Positions 28,901 to 36,733 of a stretch of DNA of 54,000 nt are shown here, piece by piece (the stretch's first letter is position 1; every line of letters begins with the position of its first letter). A model generated the notes under the pieces. That model made no database searches and was not told where the DNA came from. It saw only the letters and a program-made list of their open reading frames with translations. This DNA is from an uncultured Commensalibacter sp. Its GTDB lineage: Bacteria; Pseudomonadota; Alphaproteobacteria; Acetobacterales; Acetobacteraceae. The translations under genes and the position numbers were made by a program. The stretch is taken from NCBI GenBank assembly GCA_946699565.1, contig CAMPDW010000014.1, positions 1-54,000 on the forward strand, in the 5' to 3' direction.

Positions 28901-30885
28901 TCATTGAAAATGTACTTATCACTATAGCCGCTTACAGATACCGGGAATCCAGTTATGTAGTAACGACCCATACTAATAAAGCCGGCATCAAGCGTGCCAC
29001 CTTTTAGATCTACAAATGCATCGGTTTGTTGAATAATTATCCCACTATCAAAAGTAAGATGGGCACCCTTTTCAATAACAACTTTGTCACCATAACCCAC
29101 TCTATAATCAGCCAACTTACTGTCTGAAGAATGATTAGCCCAAAATCTTTCATCTTCTGAATTTCGGAAATAATTACCTATTGATAAATAATGTGCCTGT
29201 AATAAAACATTGCTACCAATATTTAACAATGATTTTTGTGCATCCATAATAATAGCACCATCTTTTGCTTTTATAATATCAGGTATGGTACTATAACTAT
29301 CATCAATATACGGTGTATGGTTTGAACCTAAATAAATAGACGCATTATCACCAATTGACATAGTTGCAGATCTATAATCATCAACGCCGTCAAGAAGATG
29401 ACCATCAAATTTTTGAGCATAACCTACTGATATTTCCATACCTGTTAAATAAAGATTACTACCCGTGACAACCTGTGCCCCAGCCTCGGCAGCAAACACA
29501 GCATCGGCTCGATTTGTTAAAATTATAGAATTGTTATCCCCTATTAGCATTCGTGTAGGCACAGGTTCATCTGGATCTCTATCCTTAAAACCTGCACCCA
29601 TACCACCAAAAATTGTAAATTTATTATTAAAACCAGTAGATAAATAAGCACCAGACCCAACAAACATACCTTCTCCATTATGTGCATAGCCGCTGGATCC
29701 AATTATAAATTCGGTATCACTTCCAATGGTCATTGATGCCAACATATAAGCACCAAGTGTCCCACCAACAAAGATTTTATTGTTTTCACCAACCACTGTT
29801 TTGTTAGGCATATATGAATCACGGTAATCACCCACGATAGCCCAGTCACCCTGAATATCCATTTTAACATTTTTCTGGGTTACAACGTTACCAGTTCTGA
29901 AAGCAGACTTATCATTAATTGTCGTACCAGCCATGGCTTTATCCGCTGTTCCGCCAAGGAATCCATTTACACTTAAATACGATCCCTCATCCATTTGTAG
30001 AGTTGGACCCGTAAAACTCGTTGCACTTTCCTTAAATCCTAATTGTAAATTACCTGTAGCGAAAGCATCATAACTCCCAGAATTAACACCTCCAACATAC
30101 AGACGATTCCCATCCCCAACTTCCATAGTAGCGTTATTGTTACCAGCACTAACAACAACTCCTGTTTTGTTCCAGATGATCATGTGACCCTTGCCATTAT
30201 CAGGATTCGCAAGCAAATTGCTAAGCTTTGCAAACCTAGAATCGTGGAGAATGCTCTGCACAGCAGAATTGGTTATAGGAATGCCATTTAGTTTCATTAA
30301 GTCATAAAGGGTAGCCCCGACTTTTAAGTGCATTCCATCTGTGATGGATAATGGAGTAGCACTACTATTAGCAGTACCAGGAGACAGAGTTGAACCACTC
30401 ATAGGGTCATTAATGATTAAATTCGTATCATCAGGATTTTTACCATTCGTAAATAGATCAATACCTTCCATACCTGCGTAAAGAATGGCACCCAACAGAT
30501 TTGTTGGATCAGGTTCACCATCGCTACCATAAAGCCCATTTAAATCCAAAGAAGAATAATTAAATCCCCATGCATTTGAACCAGGAATATAACCTGTCTC
30601 TCCCCAATCAGGAAGATGCGTTGGATCATTCATATTTACAGGCTGATTATTACTAATATGTTCAAGCTGCTTTGTGTAATCACCACTACTAATATCAGCA
30701 GGGGGAAAGTGAACAAAAGTACCTGCATGAGTATTATTCATACTGGCATTACGGGTTGTAATTGACCCATCATTACTTGAGCTATGTATATCCGATTCAT
30801 CACCTAATATGGGAATATCGGTCAATGTTTTTGTCGAAACACCTTCCGTCATTGTAGCAGTATTTTGTAAAATATCTTGTGGCAT
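25954..30885 (-). CDS. Large Asn/Gly-rich repeat protein with C-terminal Hint domain
   Basis: The 1643-residue protein has three parts. Residues 1 to about 200 are Ser/Asn/Asp-rich without a Sec signal. Residues about 200-1290 are irregular short strand-loop repeats (SMTIGSDTEFIIG, ASMTIGDSVEL, NGSNNS), as in parallel beta-helix adhesins. A Hint_2-type domain starts at Cys1298 (CFVLGTHILTPKGEV) with the TPEH motif ending at His1380 and a typical HSILLSENLMTESYL close, followed by a tail of about 200 residues. Hint domains catalyse N-S acyl shift and self-cleavage in Hedgehog proteins and inteins. Proteins with this C-terminal layout are frequent in acetic acid bacteria. There is no autotransporter barrel, LPXTG or RTX repeat, so the export route is unclear. 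It is probably the acceptor for the heptosyltransferase of the same operon (inference). AAGGTAGG precedes the ATG. Confidence 0.85.
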   Translation of the reverse strand: MPQDILQNTATMTEGVSTKTLTDIPILGDESDIHSSSNDGSITTRNASMNNTHAGTFVHFPPADISSGDYTKQLEHISNNQPVNMNDPTHLPDWGETGYIPGSNAWGFNYSSLDLNGLYGSDGEPDPTNLLGAILYAGMEGIDLFTNGKNPDDTNLIINDPMSGSTLSPGTANSSATPLSITDGMHLKVGATLYDLMKLNGIPITNSAVQSILHDSRFAKLSNLLANPDNGKGHMIIWNKTGVVVSAGNNNATMEVGDGNRLYVGGVNSGSYDAFATGNLQLGFKESATSFTGPTLQMDEGSYLSVNGFLGGTADKAMAGTTINDKSAFRTGNVVTQKNVKMDIQGDWAIVGDYRDSYMPNKTVVGENNKIFVGGTLGAYMLASMTIGSDTEFIIGSSGYAHNGEGMFVGSGAYLSTGFNNKFTIFGGMGAGFKDRDPDEPVPTRMLIGDNNSIILTNRADAVFAAEAGAQVVTGSNLYLTGMEISVGYAQKFDGHLLDGVDDYRSATMSIGDNASIYLGSNHTPYIDDSYSTIPDIIKAKDGAIIMDAQKSLLNIGSNVLLQAHYLSIGNYFRNSEDERFWANHSSDSKLADYRVGYGDKVVIEKGAHLTFDSGIIIQQTDAFVDLKGGTLDAGFISMGRYYITGFPVSVSGYSDKYIFNDASNAHFEIGEGFKANIAGGIRIDQTGGQLIAHASASISAKDIYIGSFVTDHKYLTNDLITSQAAVSIDAFASMTIGDSVELNGVSNAVNIGQSALFQTLNGGFMVSGSNMNVHVGSGATLSVAKDFINNGKSNVNTIDQNGKLQANNYGLNGQYNTLFIGLNASMNITSNFTESGSSNRADILGSLKTVGDININGSSNQFTERQFAIVSAANLNVNGSNNSCVFSDGSLFNVGQIVLSNKDGVFTAGNNVIINAAEFDLNAKQNVSFGNNDEVSFGTVNLNGSGIQFNTGSGSMKLGALSLGNSNTLNADGYVSASQVTMGNNTSVTLTSNMTFDVGVGSVTMGTNDTFTLQDGVHFTAGTVAADLAKGNSFIAGNADVYNTQVWNITNSLGSTKTFSFGDNAIGAIGNVNITGLGQINLTTGTGSQLHFGTVTLGTRSIFNIDGNSDIKTLNMEAGGTLNVNASLNLDSLILNGKFPGVINVTNNAVLNINGLATNDVNIQMPTIIIHGGSKVVVNGNPVTRSLNPNDYIVDFNKEQNGIYEYDGDLDDINGHIVIKNFTLGDHILFKNTTGSMDAGNFTTSYKNGMLSIIYNNGTTSQTIATFNYNAANSSDPLPNVNLVTVNGNSYFDLTKCFVLGTHILTPKGEVKIETLSVDDEVVIIQDGQRINRKIVWIGKTDISVDQGKEKDSLYPVRIKAHAFGLNKPHRDLLITPEHTVYIDGGLVPARMLVNGRSIIVDKTVKNYRIYHLETEQHSILLSENLMTESYLNTDNRYLFDDTIIHVNLEFSEHAGHKNWETDAVAPLMVARDKVEPIWQRLDRRATQLGYKPVVKKELTKNPDLCLITQKGERLAPVQVKENVYSFYVPASTKIVAMNSRSSSPSEVIGPFVDDRRTLGVLVSKISVVANKTLTVQASEIPVISGWYAVKESEDGRWTKGLANLPSEITDFSSGDKLIKIELIATALYLIEDHIEEMMKTA

Positions 30886-30991
30886 TTTATTACCTACCTT
30901 AAATCTGACTAAACTTAACTTAACTTTTAAAACTTATATTGGTGATATAAATATCAAAGTTATCTTAATAAAAATGATAAAAACATTATTA

Positions 30992-31330
30992 TTATTTTAA
31001 AATAATTTCTGCGAATTGCGGTATTGTTAAAGCTTTCCCACCAATGTTAACCATTTCAAAATATTCACTCCATTCACTTTCTCTTAAATGTTGAGATATA
31101 TGAACTGATAATTCATTTATAGGTAAAGACCATGTTACATAAAATTCCGCATCAACAACCTTTGGAATCTTGCCATCAACTTGCCCAATAGCAACCAATT
31201 GTACTTGATTATCGCCTGCCAATATTGATAAAGATGAAATCAGACGCTGCAAAACCTGTTCTTTAATCACCCTTGTAAGCTTCGTCCATTTTTCATTAGG
31301 CGTGAAAACTTGGGTAAAAACATAAGCCAT
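30992..31330 (-). CDS. Small DUF6616-like protein at the head of the PKS/Hint operon
   Basis: This 112-residue soluble protein has no signal peptide or membrane segment. The pattern (MAYVFTQVFTPNEKW, a helix, an alternating VQLVAIGQVDGKIP strand, FYVTWSLP, then WSEYFEMVNIGGKA) recalls DUF6616-type proteins, a ferredoxin-like alpha+beta fold of unknown function; I am only moderately sure. AAGGA lies 7 bases before the ATG. It is the first gene of the operon, 106 bases upstream of the Hint gene, so it may help the Hint protein fold, be modified or be exported. No function is established. Confidence 0.6.
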   Translation of the reverse strand: MAYVFTQVFTPNEKWTKLTRVIKEQVLQRLISSLSILAGDNQVQLVAIGQVDGKIPKVVDAEFYVTWSLPINELSVHISQHLRESEWSEYFEMVNIGGKALTIPQFAEIILK

Positions 31331-31664
31331 AACGTTTCCTTGTATAGCAATCTAAATTTATGAAATTTTTTTTAATCAATATTAATTAACGTAACAATTA
31401 AAAATCTTAATTAAAATTTACATTTCATAAAATCAACAAAAATTATTATAAATTAATAAATCACTCATATTAAATAACGAATTATTTCTATAAAAAAATA
31501 ATTACTTTACGATAATTATATTTAATTCGTTAAGAAATTAACGATTTTTAATCTACCTAAAAAATATATCATAGCCAAAAAACAATTAACATATCTTAAT
31601 TATTTTTTTTATAAAATTTCCGTTAGTATAAAATAAGTAATTTATAATTAACCTTTACATAAAA
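31331..31664 (-). promoter_or_regulatory. Long AT-rich leader upstream of the PKS/Hint operon
   Basis: This 334-base gene-free stretch lies upstream of the operon and must contain its promoter, though several AT-rich hexamers fit a -10 box and none stands out. A 9-base inverted repeat (AACGAATTA at 31476-31484 with TAATTCGTT at 31523-31531) is separated by 38 bases and could be an operator. The repeat was found by eye and could be chance in such AT-rich DNA. Confidence 0.35.
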
Positions 31665-32147
31665 TTATTTGATTCTGCAACTTGTACCAATTTTATGATT
31701 ATATCGATGCCATACTTTAGTTTCACCAAAAAGACTGATTCCCAAATAACCTCGTAATTTCAATTCATTATTATTTTCCAGCCATATTTTAGCATCATAA
31801 ATTTTTTCATTACGAGGATCAGCAATTTTACCAATCCAATATTTACTCTTATCTTGGCGAACAAAATTTCTTAACATTGGGAATCCACATTGAGATGTTC
31901 CTTTATTACTTACTGGTGGATTAGCACCCTTGTAACGCATACCAACAAATTTACCACAAAGATTTTGTCCACATTGATAAATCTGAAAAACACCATCCTC
32001 AGCTTTAGTTGCCCATATCCCAATCTCAGGAAAGGATTGAGTCGATATGGAAGTCTGAGCATGTCCGATATACATAGAACAACATAAAATACTTCCACCT
32101 ATAATTGCTCCAAAAATTTTGGATAGCATTTTATTTTTTTTAAACAT
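31665..32147 (-). CDS. DUF2147 domain-containing secreted protein
   Basis: The 160-residue protein has a Sec signal peptide (hydrophobic FGAIIGGSILCCSMYI, likely cleaved after GHA near residue 29). A single DUF2147 domain follows: GIWATKAEDGVFQIYQCGQNLCGKFVGM, GKIADPRNEKIYDAKIWL and ELKLRGYLGISLFGETKVWHR. Family members are small periplasmic or secreted beta-barrel proteins of unknown function. The two cysteines of CGQNLC may form a disulfide. It is a separate transcription unit from the PKS operon and is preceded by grxC on the same strand. Confidence 0.88.
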   Translation of the reverse strand: MFKKNKMLSKIFGAIIGGSILCCSMYIGHAQTSISTQSFPEIGIWATKAEDGVFQIYQCGQNLCGKFVGMRYKGANPPVSNKGTSQCGFPMLRNFVRQDKSKYWIGKIADPRNEKIYDAKIWLENNNELKLRGYLGISLFGETKVWHRYNHKIGTSCRIK

Positions 32148-32195
32148 TTATTTCTTTTACCTTTTAGCTTATTCAATCATTTAATCTGAATAAAT

Positions 32196-32450
32196 TTATT
32201 TCAGTAATGAATCTAGTTTTCCTGAATCTTCTAATTTTAACAAATCATCACATCCACCAATAGATTGACCATTTATAAAAATCTGAGGTACAGTTGTTTT
32301 ACCACCAGATCGTTTAATTGACTCTTCACGTTCCTGTGATCCTTTTGGAGCATTAATCTGGGTAAACTGGATACCTTTAGAATTTAAAAGGCTCACCGCT
32401 TTTTGACAAAAAGGACAACCTGGTTGTGTGTAAATCTCGATTTTTGACAT
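32196..32450 (-). CDS. grxC: Glutaredoxin 3
   Basis: This small dithiol glutaredoxin reduces disulfides with glutathione. The active site CPFC is Cys12-Cys15, with TVPQIFINGQSIGGCDDL carrying the cis-proline and the glutathione-binding GG. A 9-base-longer frame starts at 32459, but AGAGGA abuts that ATG directly while it is well spaced for the ATG at 32450, so the 84-residue form is preferred. In alphaproteobacteria comF usually sits beside grxC, and a comF remnant lies just upstream here. Confidence 0.95.
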   Translation of the reverse strand: MSKIEIYTQPGCPFCQKAVSLLNSKGIQFTQINAPKGSQEREESIKRSGGKTTVPQIFINGQSIGGCDDLLKLEDSGKLDSLLK

Positions 32451-32525
32451 TTGATTCATTCCTCTATTTATAATTTATTAACAAATATATGTTATCTTAT
32501 AATAATATAAATTCGAAGAGGTATA

Positions 32526-33205
32526 TTAATAATATCCTGCTTTGACAATAACAATCACAACCATATTTTTTACACCAGTATCTAAATGCTATTCATATAA
32601 TTCCTGACCAATTAATAAAACCGATTTATTTTAAATTCTTTGCTAAAAAACAGAATTCAGTGCAAAAGCGTCTGATAATAAATTCTGACGTTCTACTTTA
32701 TTTAAATAATTCAAGGAAATAGTGTTTTTCACTTATTTCAAAACCATTGCTAAATGAAGCTTATCGGATTTTTTCCTAATATCCATCCTAACAAAACGAC
32801 TTAATTATGTTTTCTTTACCTTAACCGTGTTTTATAAGGCACAAGAACAATATAATCAATTTTTTGAATAAGCGTTGAAGCTGCATTCCATATAGAATTC
32901 ATGAAAAGATTAATTTCATTGTGCTGATCCGCATATTTCAAAAGAAAAAGAAGGTTTTTAATTCATTCATTATAAATAAAAGAAGTTCTTGTTTTATCCC
33001 ATAAAAAGTAATCATCCCAATAAGTCAAACAAAGATGGTCATGTCAAGCTTCTTCTTCGGAAATAAAAAAGAATATTTCATTTCCAACAACAAAGATCTT
33101 TTATAAATTTAAGCTGTTTACAACAATTTAGACAAAAATACCCTGCACCTTGAATATAATACATCACAAATTAAACAATGCAGAATTTTTATATGCTTTT
33201 GAAAG
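32526..33205 (-). pseudogene. comF: Decayed comF (ComF-family phosphoribosyltransferase)
   Basis: The minus strand translates into pieces of a ComF protein in several frames. In order: a zinc-ribbon start (LHCLICD, then YFCLNCCKQLKFIKDLC), the middle (FLLKYADQHNEINLF and LIQKIDYIVLVPYKTRLR), RHNxVVLL with a stop replacing the expected glutamine, LNKVERQNLLSDAFALN, KSVLLIGQELYE, and the end TGVKNMVVIVIVKAGYY before a stop at 32526. The pieces are in the correct order for the family but broken by multiple frameshifts and stops, so no function remains. Its place immediately upstream of grxC matches the usual comF-grxC pairing. The 5' boundary is approximate. Confidence 0.75.
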
Positions 33206-33223
33206 CATTTTATAAAAATCATT

Positions 33224-33626
33224 TCAATTTTCTATAATATATAGAGTGATTTCACAAATATAAGCTTTTTTCTATGTTTAAATAAATATTTTGCCATTAC
33301 CCTAAGACCAGTATGGATAATGAAGTCTGTGTCAAAACAGTTTTCAAATGTACAGGCATATCATTCATGCCTTCATCAGTATGATGATAAGCACGGTCTT
33401 CTGAAACTATATCATTAAAAGGACTCAAAACACCCTGTCACACAGCAGGATCAACATTTTCCTGAGCTGCCAAAGAAGCCGAGGTATGTTTACCACCACA
33501 CCATAACGTTAACAAACCCGCATCAATACCTGATCGTAAAAACCAACTGTAAAGATCAAAGGTAATCATCACCAATCCCTGACCTTGTGTTGTTTGCACT
33601 TGCAATTTGCCAACTTGCTATTTCAT
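33224..33626 (-). pseudogene. Decayed yjbQ-family gene (UPF0047)
   Basis: From an ATG at 33626, 5 bases after the trpS stop, the minus strand gives a broken YjbQ protein. Codon 3 is TAG, then KLQVQTTQGQGLVMITFDLYS, GIDAGLLTLW, HTSASLAAQENVDPAV, an in-frame TGA, and the diagnostic DEGMNDMPVHLKTVLTQTSLSI. The expected GTWQG segment is deleted, and a frame change leads to YLFKHRKKAYICEI and a final stop at 33224. The family has been linked to thiamine-phosphate synthase-like activity, but its conserved core is lost here. Confidence 0.8.
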
Positions 33627-33630
33627 GATA

Positions 33631-34644
33631 TTATTTTAGAAAACCTACAATATATTCTGCTTCAGATACAATAGGTTCCGCAATCGCAGAGGCCTTTGCT
33701 GAACCTTGTTTTAAGATGTTATGTAAATAATTTTCATCTGCCAATAATTCTTTTGTTTTTTGTCGAATGGGTGCAATTTCTTGAATTAATAAATCAGACA
33801 ATGCTGACTTAAAAACACTGAATCCTTTACCACCAAAATCTTGTAATACTTGCTTAATCGTCTGCTTGGCCAAAACGGAATAAATAGAAACGAGATTTAA
33901 AGCTTCTAATCGATGTACAAGTCCTTCTTTTTCAGAAGGTAACGGTTCAGAATCGCTTTTCGCCCGTTTGATTTTATTAATAATTTCGTCATTTTCATCT
34001 AATAATTCAATCCTTCCTTGTTTAGAAGGATCAGACTTAGACATTTTTTTACTTCCATCACGTAAATTCATTACACGTGCACTGATTTTGGGGATAAGCC
34101 CTTCAACCTGCGGAAAGAAATCTCTCTCGTAATCATAATTAAATTTTAGCGCAATATCATTGGTCAATTCTAAATGTTGACGTTGATCTTCTCCCACAGG
34201 AACACAAGTTGCCTTATACGCCAAAATATCAGCAGCCATTAAATTAGGATAAACGTACAACCCAACAGAATTAGCCTCTCTATTTTTACCGGCTTTATCC
34301 TTAAATTGTGTCATGCGATTCATCCAACCTATTCGGGTAACACAATTAAAAATCCAAGCTAAACGTGCATGAGCAGAGACAGAGGACTGATTAAACAAAA
34401 TATGTTTTTGAGGGTCAATCCCTGCTGCCAACAAAATTGCTGTTTGTTCTAAAACTTGTTTTTTTAACGCTATTGGATCTTGCCAAACCGTCAAAGCATG
34501 CATATCAACCAAGCAATAGATACATTCATTATTCTGTTGAATATCAACCCAATTCTGAATGGCTCCTAAATAATTCCCCAAATGAGGAATTCCTGTTGGT
34601 TGAATTCCAGAAAAAACGCGTTTACCTGACGGTTTAACACTCAT
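33631..34644 (-). CDS. trpS: Tryptophan--tRNA ligase
   Basis: This class I aminoacyl-tRNA synthetase charges tRNA-Trp. It has the HIGH-like motif in PTGIPHLGNYLGA (about residues 16-28) and KMSKS at 200-204. The 337-residue length is normal. PVGEDQRQHLELTNDIA is a typical TrpS segment. It sits 36 bases downstream of the FKBP gene. The yjbQ remnant begins 5 bases after its stop. Confidence 0.97.
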   Translation of the reverse strand: MSVKPSGKRVFSGIQPTGIPHLGNYLGAIQNWVDIQQNNECIYCLVDMHALTVWQDPIALKKQVLEQTAILLAAGIDPQKHILFNQSSVSAHARLAWIFNCVTRIGWMNRMTQFKDKAGKNREANSVGLYVYPNLMAADILAYKATCVPVGEDQRQHLELTNDIALKFNYDYERDFFPQVEGLIPKISARVMNLRDGSKKMSKSDPSKQGRIELLDENDEIINKIKRAKSDSEPLPSEKEGLVHRLEALNLVSIYSVLAKQTIKQVLQDFGGKGFSVFKSALSDLLIQEIAPIRQKTKELLADENYLHNILKQGSAKASAIAEPIVSEAEYIVGFLK

Positions 34645-34660
34645 AAATCACCTTAATTCT

Positions 34661-34686
34661 TAATTATTAATTATTAATTATTAATT
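34661..34686. repeat. Short tandem TAATTAT repeat
   Basis: Three consecutive copies of TAATTAT plus a partial fourth (TAATT) span the stop codon of the FKBP gene and the short gap to trpS. It could vary in copy number by slippage. No function is evident. Confidence 0.5.
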
Positions 34687-35166
34687 GTCGGGTTGGTTTT
34701 TAGTAACTCCAACGAGATGAATTTTAAAAATCAATGGACTATTAGGAGGAATAATTCCCATTGATTTGTCTCCATACCCTAATTTAGGGGGAACATAAAG
34801 TTGCCATACATCACCAGAGTGCATTTTTGGTAAAGCTTCCATCCATCCAGAGATCAACCCTTCAACTGGCATTTGCATTAAACCACCACCATGCCGATCA
34901 GAAGAATCAAAAATAACCCCATCTGGTAAGCGACCTTCATATTCCACCAAAACCAAATCACCAGGAGCAGGAGATGCTTCTTTAGGGTTTCCTGATTGAA
35001 TCACACGATAAGCCAATCCGCTTGGCAACGTTTTAACACCAGATTCAGCCTCCACTTTTTGCATGAACTGTTCTGGGGTAAGCTGATCCTTTTTATTACC
35101 TGCACAAGCAACCAAAGGGATTGCAATAAATGCAGGAATAAGCCAAGAAACCATCTTTTTCATCAT
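34681..35166 (-). CDS. FKBP-type peptidyl-prolyl isomerase lipoprotein
   Basis: The 161-residue protein starts with a lipoprotein signal (IPAFIAIPLVAC, Cys21). An FKBP domain follows: GLAYRVIQSGNPKEASPAPGD, VLVEYEGRLPDGVIFDSS, LISGWMEALPKMHSGDVWQLYVPP and LGYGDKS. It should be an envelope-anchored folding helper that isomerises Xaa-Pro bonds. Two consecutive ATG codons follow AGGAGGA; either can be the start. It lies between argG and trpS on the same strand, 21 bases after argG. Confidence 0.93.
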   Translation of the reverse strand: MMKKMVSWLIPAFIAIPLVACAGNKKDQLTPEQFMQKVEAESGVKTLPSGLAYRVIQSGNPKEASPAPGDLVLVEYEGRLPDGVIFDSSDRHGGGLMQMPVEGLISGWMEALPKMHSGDVWQLYVPPKLGYGDKSMGIIPPNSPLIFKIHLVGVTKNQPDN

Positions 35167-35187
35167 TTCCTCCTGATTAATTAAAAT

Positions 35188-36417
35188 TTATAAAGCACCA
35201 CCACGACGTCCCGCTTGCGCTCCTAAACGTAGACGTAAAGCATTCAATTTGATGAATCCTTGTGCATCGGTTTGATTATAAGCACCTTTATCATCTTCAA
35301 AAGTCACAACACGCATATCGTAAAGACTATTCGGACTTTCACGCCCCATTAAGATAACATTACCTTTATACAGCTTCAATTTTACACGACCCGTAACAGA
35401 ATGTTGACTTTCATCAATCAAAGCCTGTAACATCCGCCGTTCTGGGGAAAACCAAAAACCATTATAAATTAGCTCTGCATAACATGGCATAATGCGATCT
35501 TTTAAATGACCAGCTTCACGATCAAGGGTAATCGATTCCATATTCCGATGGGCAAATAGTAAAATCGTTCCACCTGGTGTTTCATAAATTCCACGAGACT
35601 TCATACCTACAAAACGATTTTCAACCAAATCAAGGCGACCAATTCCATTCGCCTTCCCTAATTCATTTAGGCGGGTCAATAAAGTAGCGGGAGACATTAT
35701 TACCCCATTAATCGCGACAGGATCTCCCTCTTTAAAATCAATGCTAATTTCTGTTGCTTTATCTGGAGCATCTTCTGGAGAAATCGTTCTCTGAAAAACA
35801 ACCTCATCAGGAGGCAAAGATGGATCTTCCAGAATTTTTCCTTCAGAAGAGGAGTGTAATAAATTAGCATCAACTGAAAAAGGTGCTTCCCCACGCTTAT
35901 CATAGGTTACAGGTATTTGATTTTCTTCTGCAAATTGCAATAAACGCGTACGAGAATTTAAATCCCATTCCCGCCAAGGTGAAATAACGGTAACATCCGG
36001 TTTTAAAGCATAATAAGCAAGTTCAAAACGAACCTGATCATTCCCTTTCCCTGTTGCCCCATGTGCAACAGCATCAGCACCAACCTGTTCAGCGATTTCA
36101 ATTTGCCTTTTAGAAATAAGCGGACGTGCGATGGAGGTTCCTAATAAATATTGTCCTTCATAAAGTGTGTTAGCACGAAACATTGGAAAAACATAATCAC
36201 GTACAAATTCTTCTCGTAAATCTTCGACAAAGATTTCCTTAACCCCAAACATTTCTGCTTTTTTACGAGCTAGTCCAAGTTCTTCACCCTGTCCCAGATC
36301 AGCCGTAAAAGTTACAACCTCACATCCATATGTTTTTTGCAACCACCGTAAAATTACAGAAGTATCCAGCCCACCCGAATAGGCCAAAACAACTTTTTTT
36401 ACATCCTTATGTACCAT
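35188..36417 (-). CDS. argG: Argininosuccinate synthase
   Basis: ArgG joins citrulline and aspartate with ATP in arginine synthesis. The ATP pyrophosphatase loop AYSGGLDTS lies at residues 12-20, and [21 protein letters not shown] and ISPWREWD are family signatures. The length of 409 residues is standard and the protein looks intact. It leads the leftward argG-FKBP-trpS group. Confidence 0.97.
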   Translation of the reverse strand: MVHKDVKKVVLAYSGGLDTSVILRWLQKTYGCEVVTFTADLGQGEELGLARKKAEMFGVKEIFVEDLREEFVRDYVFPMFRANTLYEGQYLLGTSIARPLISKRQIEIAEQVGADAVAHGATGKGNDQVRFELAYYALKPDVTVISPWREWDLNSRTRLLQFAEENQIPVTYDKRGEAPFSVDANLLHSSSEGKILEDPSLPPDEVVFQRTISPEDAPDKATEISIDFKEGDPVAINGVIMSPATLLTRLNELGKANGIGRLDLVENRFVGMKSRGIYETPGGTILLFAHRNMESITLDREAGHLKDRIMPCYAELIYNGFWFSPERRMLQALIDESQHSVTGRVKLKLYKGNVILMGRESPNSLYDMRVVTFEDDKGAYNQTDAQGFIKLNALRLRLGAQAGRRGGAL

Positions 36418-36733
36418 ACCGCTTACTTTTCATTTCAAAAATCTATAATTATGATCGGTTATATCATCAACATAAAGGTTTTTAAATCACCATTTTTTAC
36501 TAAGAATTATAAAATATAAATTTAATCAAAATAAAATTTAGAATTTGATTCCTCAAAAAAATAATTATCAAAAAAACCTAATAATAAAAGAATAAATTGT
36601 TAAAATAACATAGTTTTTATTTATAAACAGAAATCAATCTTTTAAGAAAGATTAAATTTTAATAATTATACCATCTTTCATAAATAAAACCCTATACTAC
36701 TCTTAATATTCATTTTAAGATTTAAATTAAATA
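36418..36733. other. AT-rich intergenic gap upstream of argG
   Basis: 316 bases with no convincing gene. A small 7-bp hairpin (AATCTTT and AAAGATT, 36637-36654) is the only structure noticed. It may help end transcription of the methyltransferase gene at 36734; the argG promoter must lie in this stretch. Confidence 0.35.

Noticed and set aside
28000-30000. CRISPR-like or tandem DNA repeats in the repeat protein gene
   Set aside because: The repeats are irregular at the protein level and show no constant DNA unit or spacer pattern.
25954-30885. Classical autotransporter (type V secretion) interpretation of the repeat protein
   Set aside because: There is no Sec signal peptide and no C-terminal beta-barrel; the C-terminus is a Hint domain with a soluble tail.
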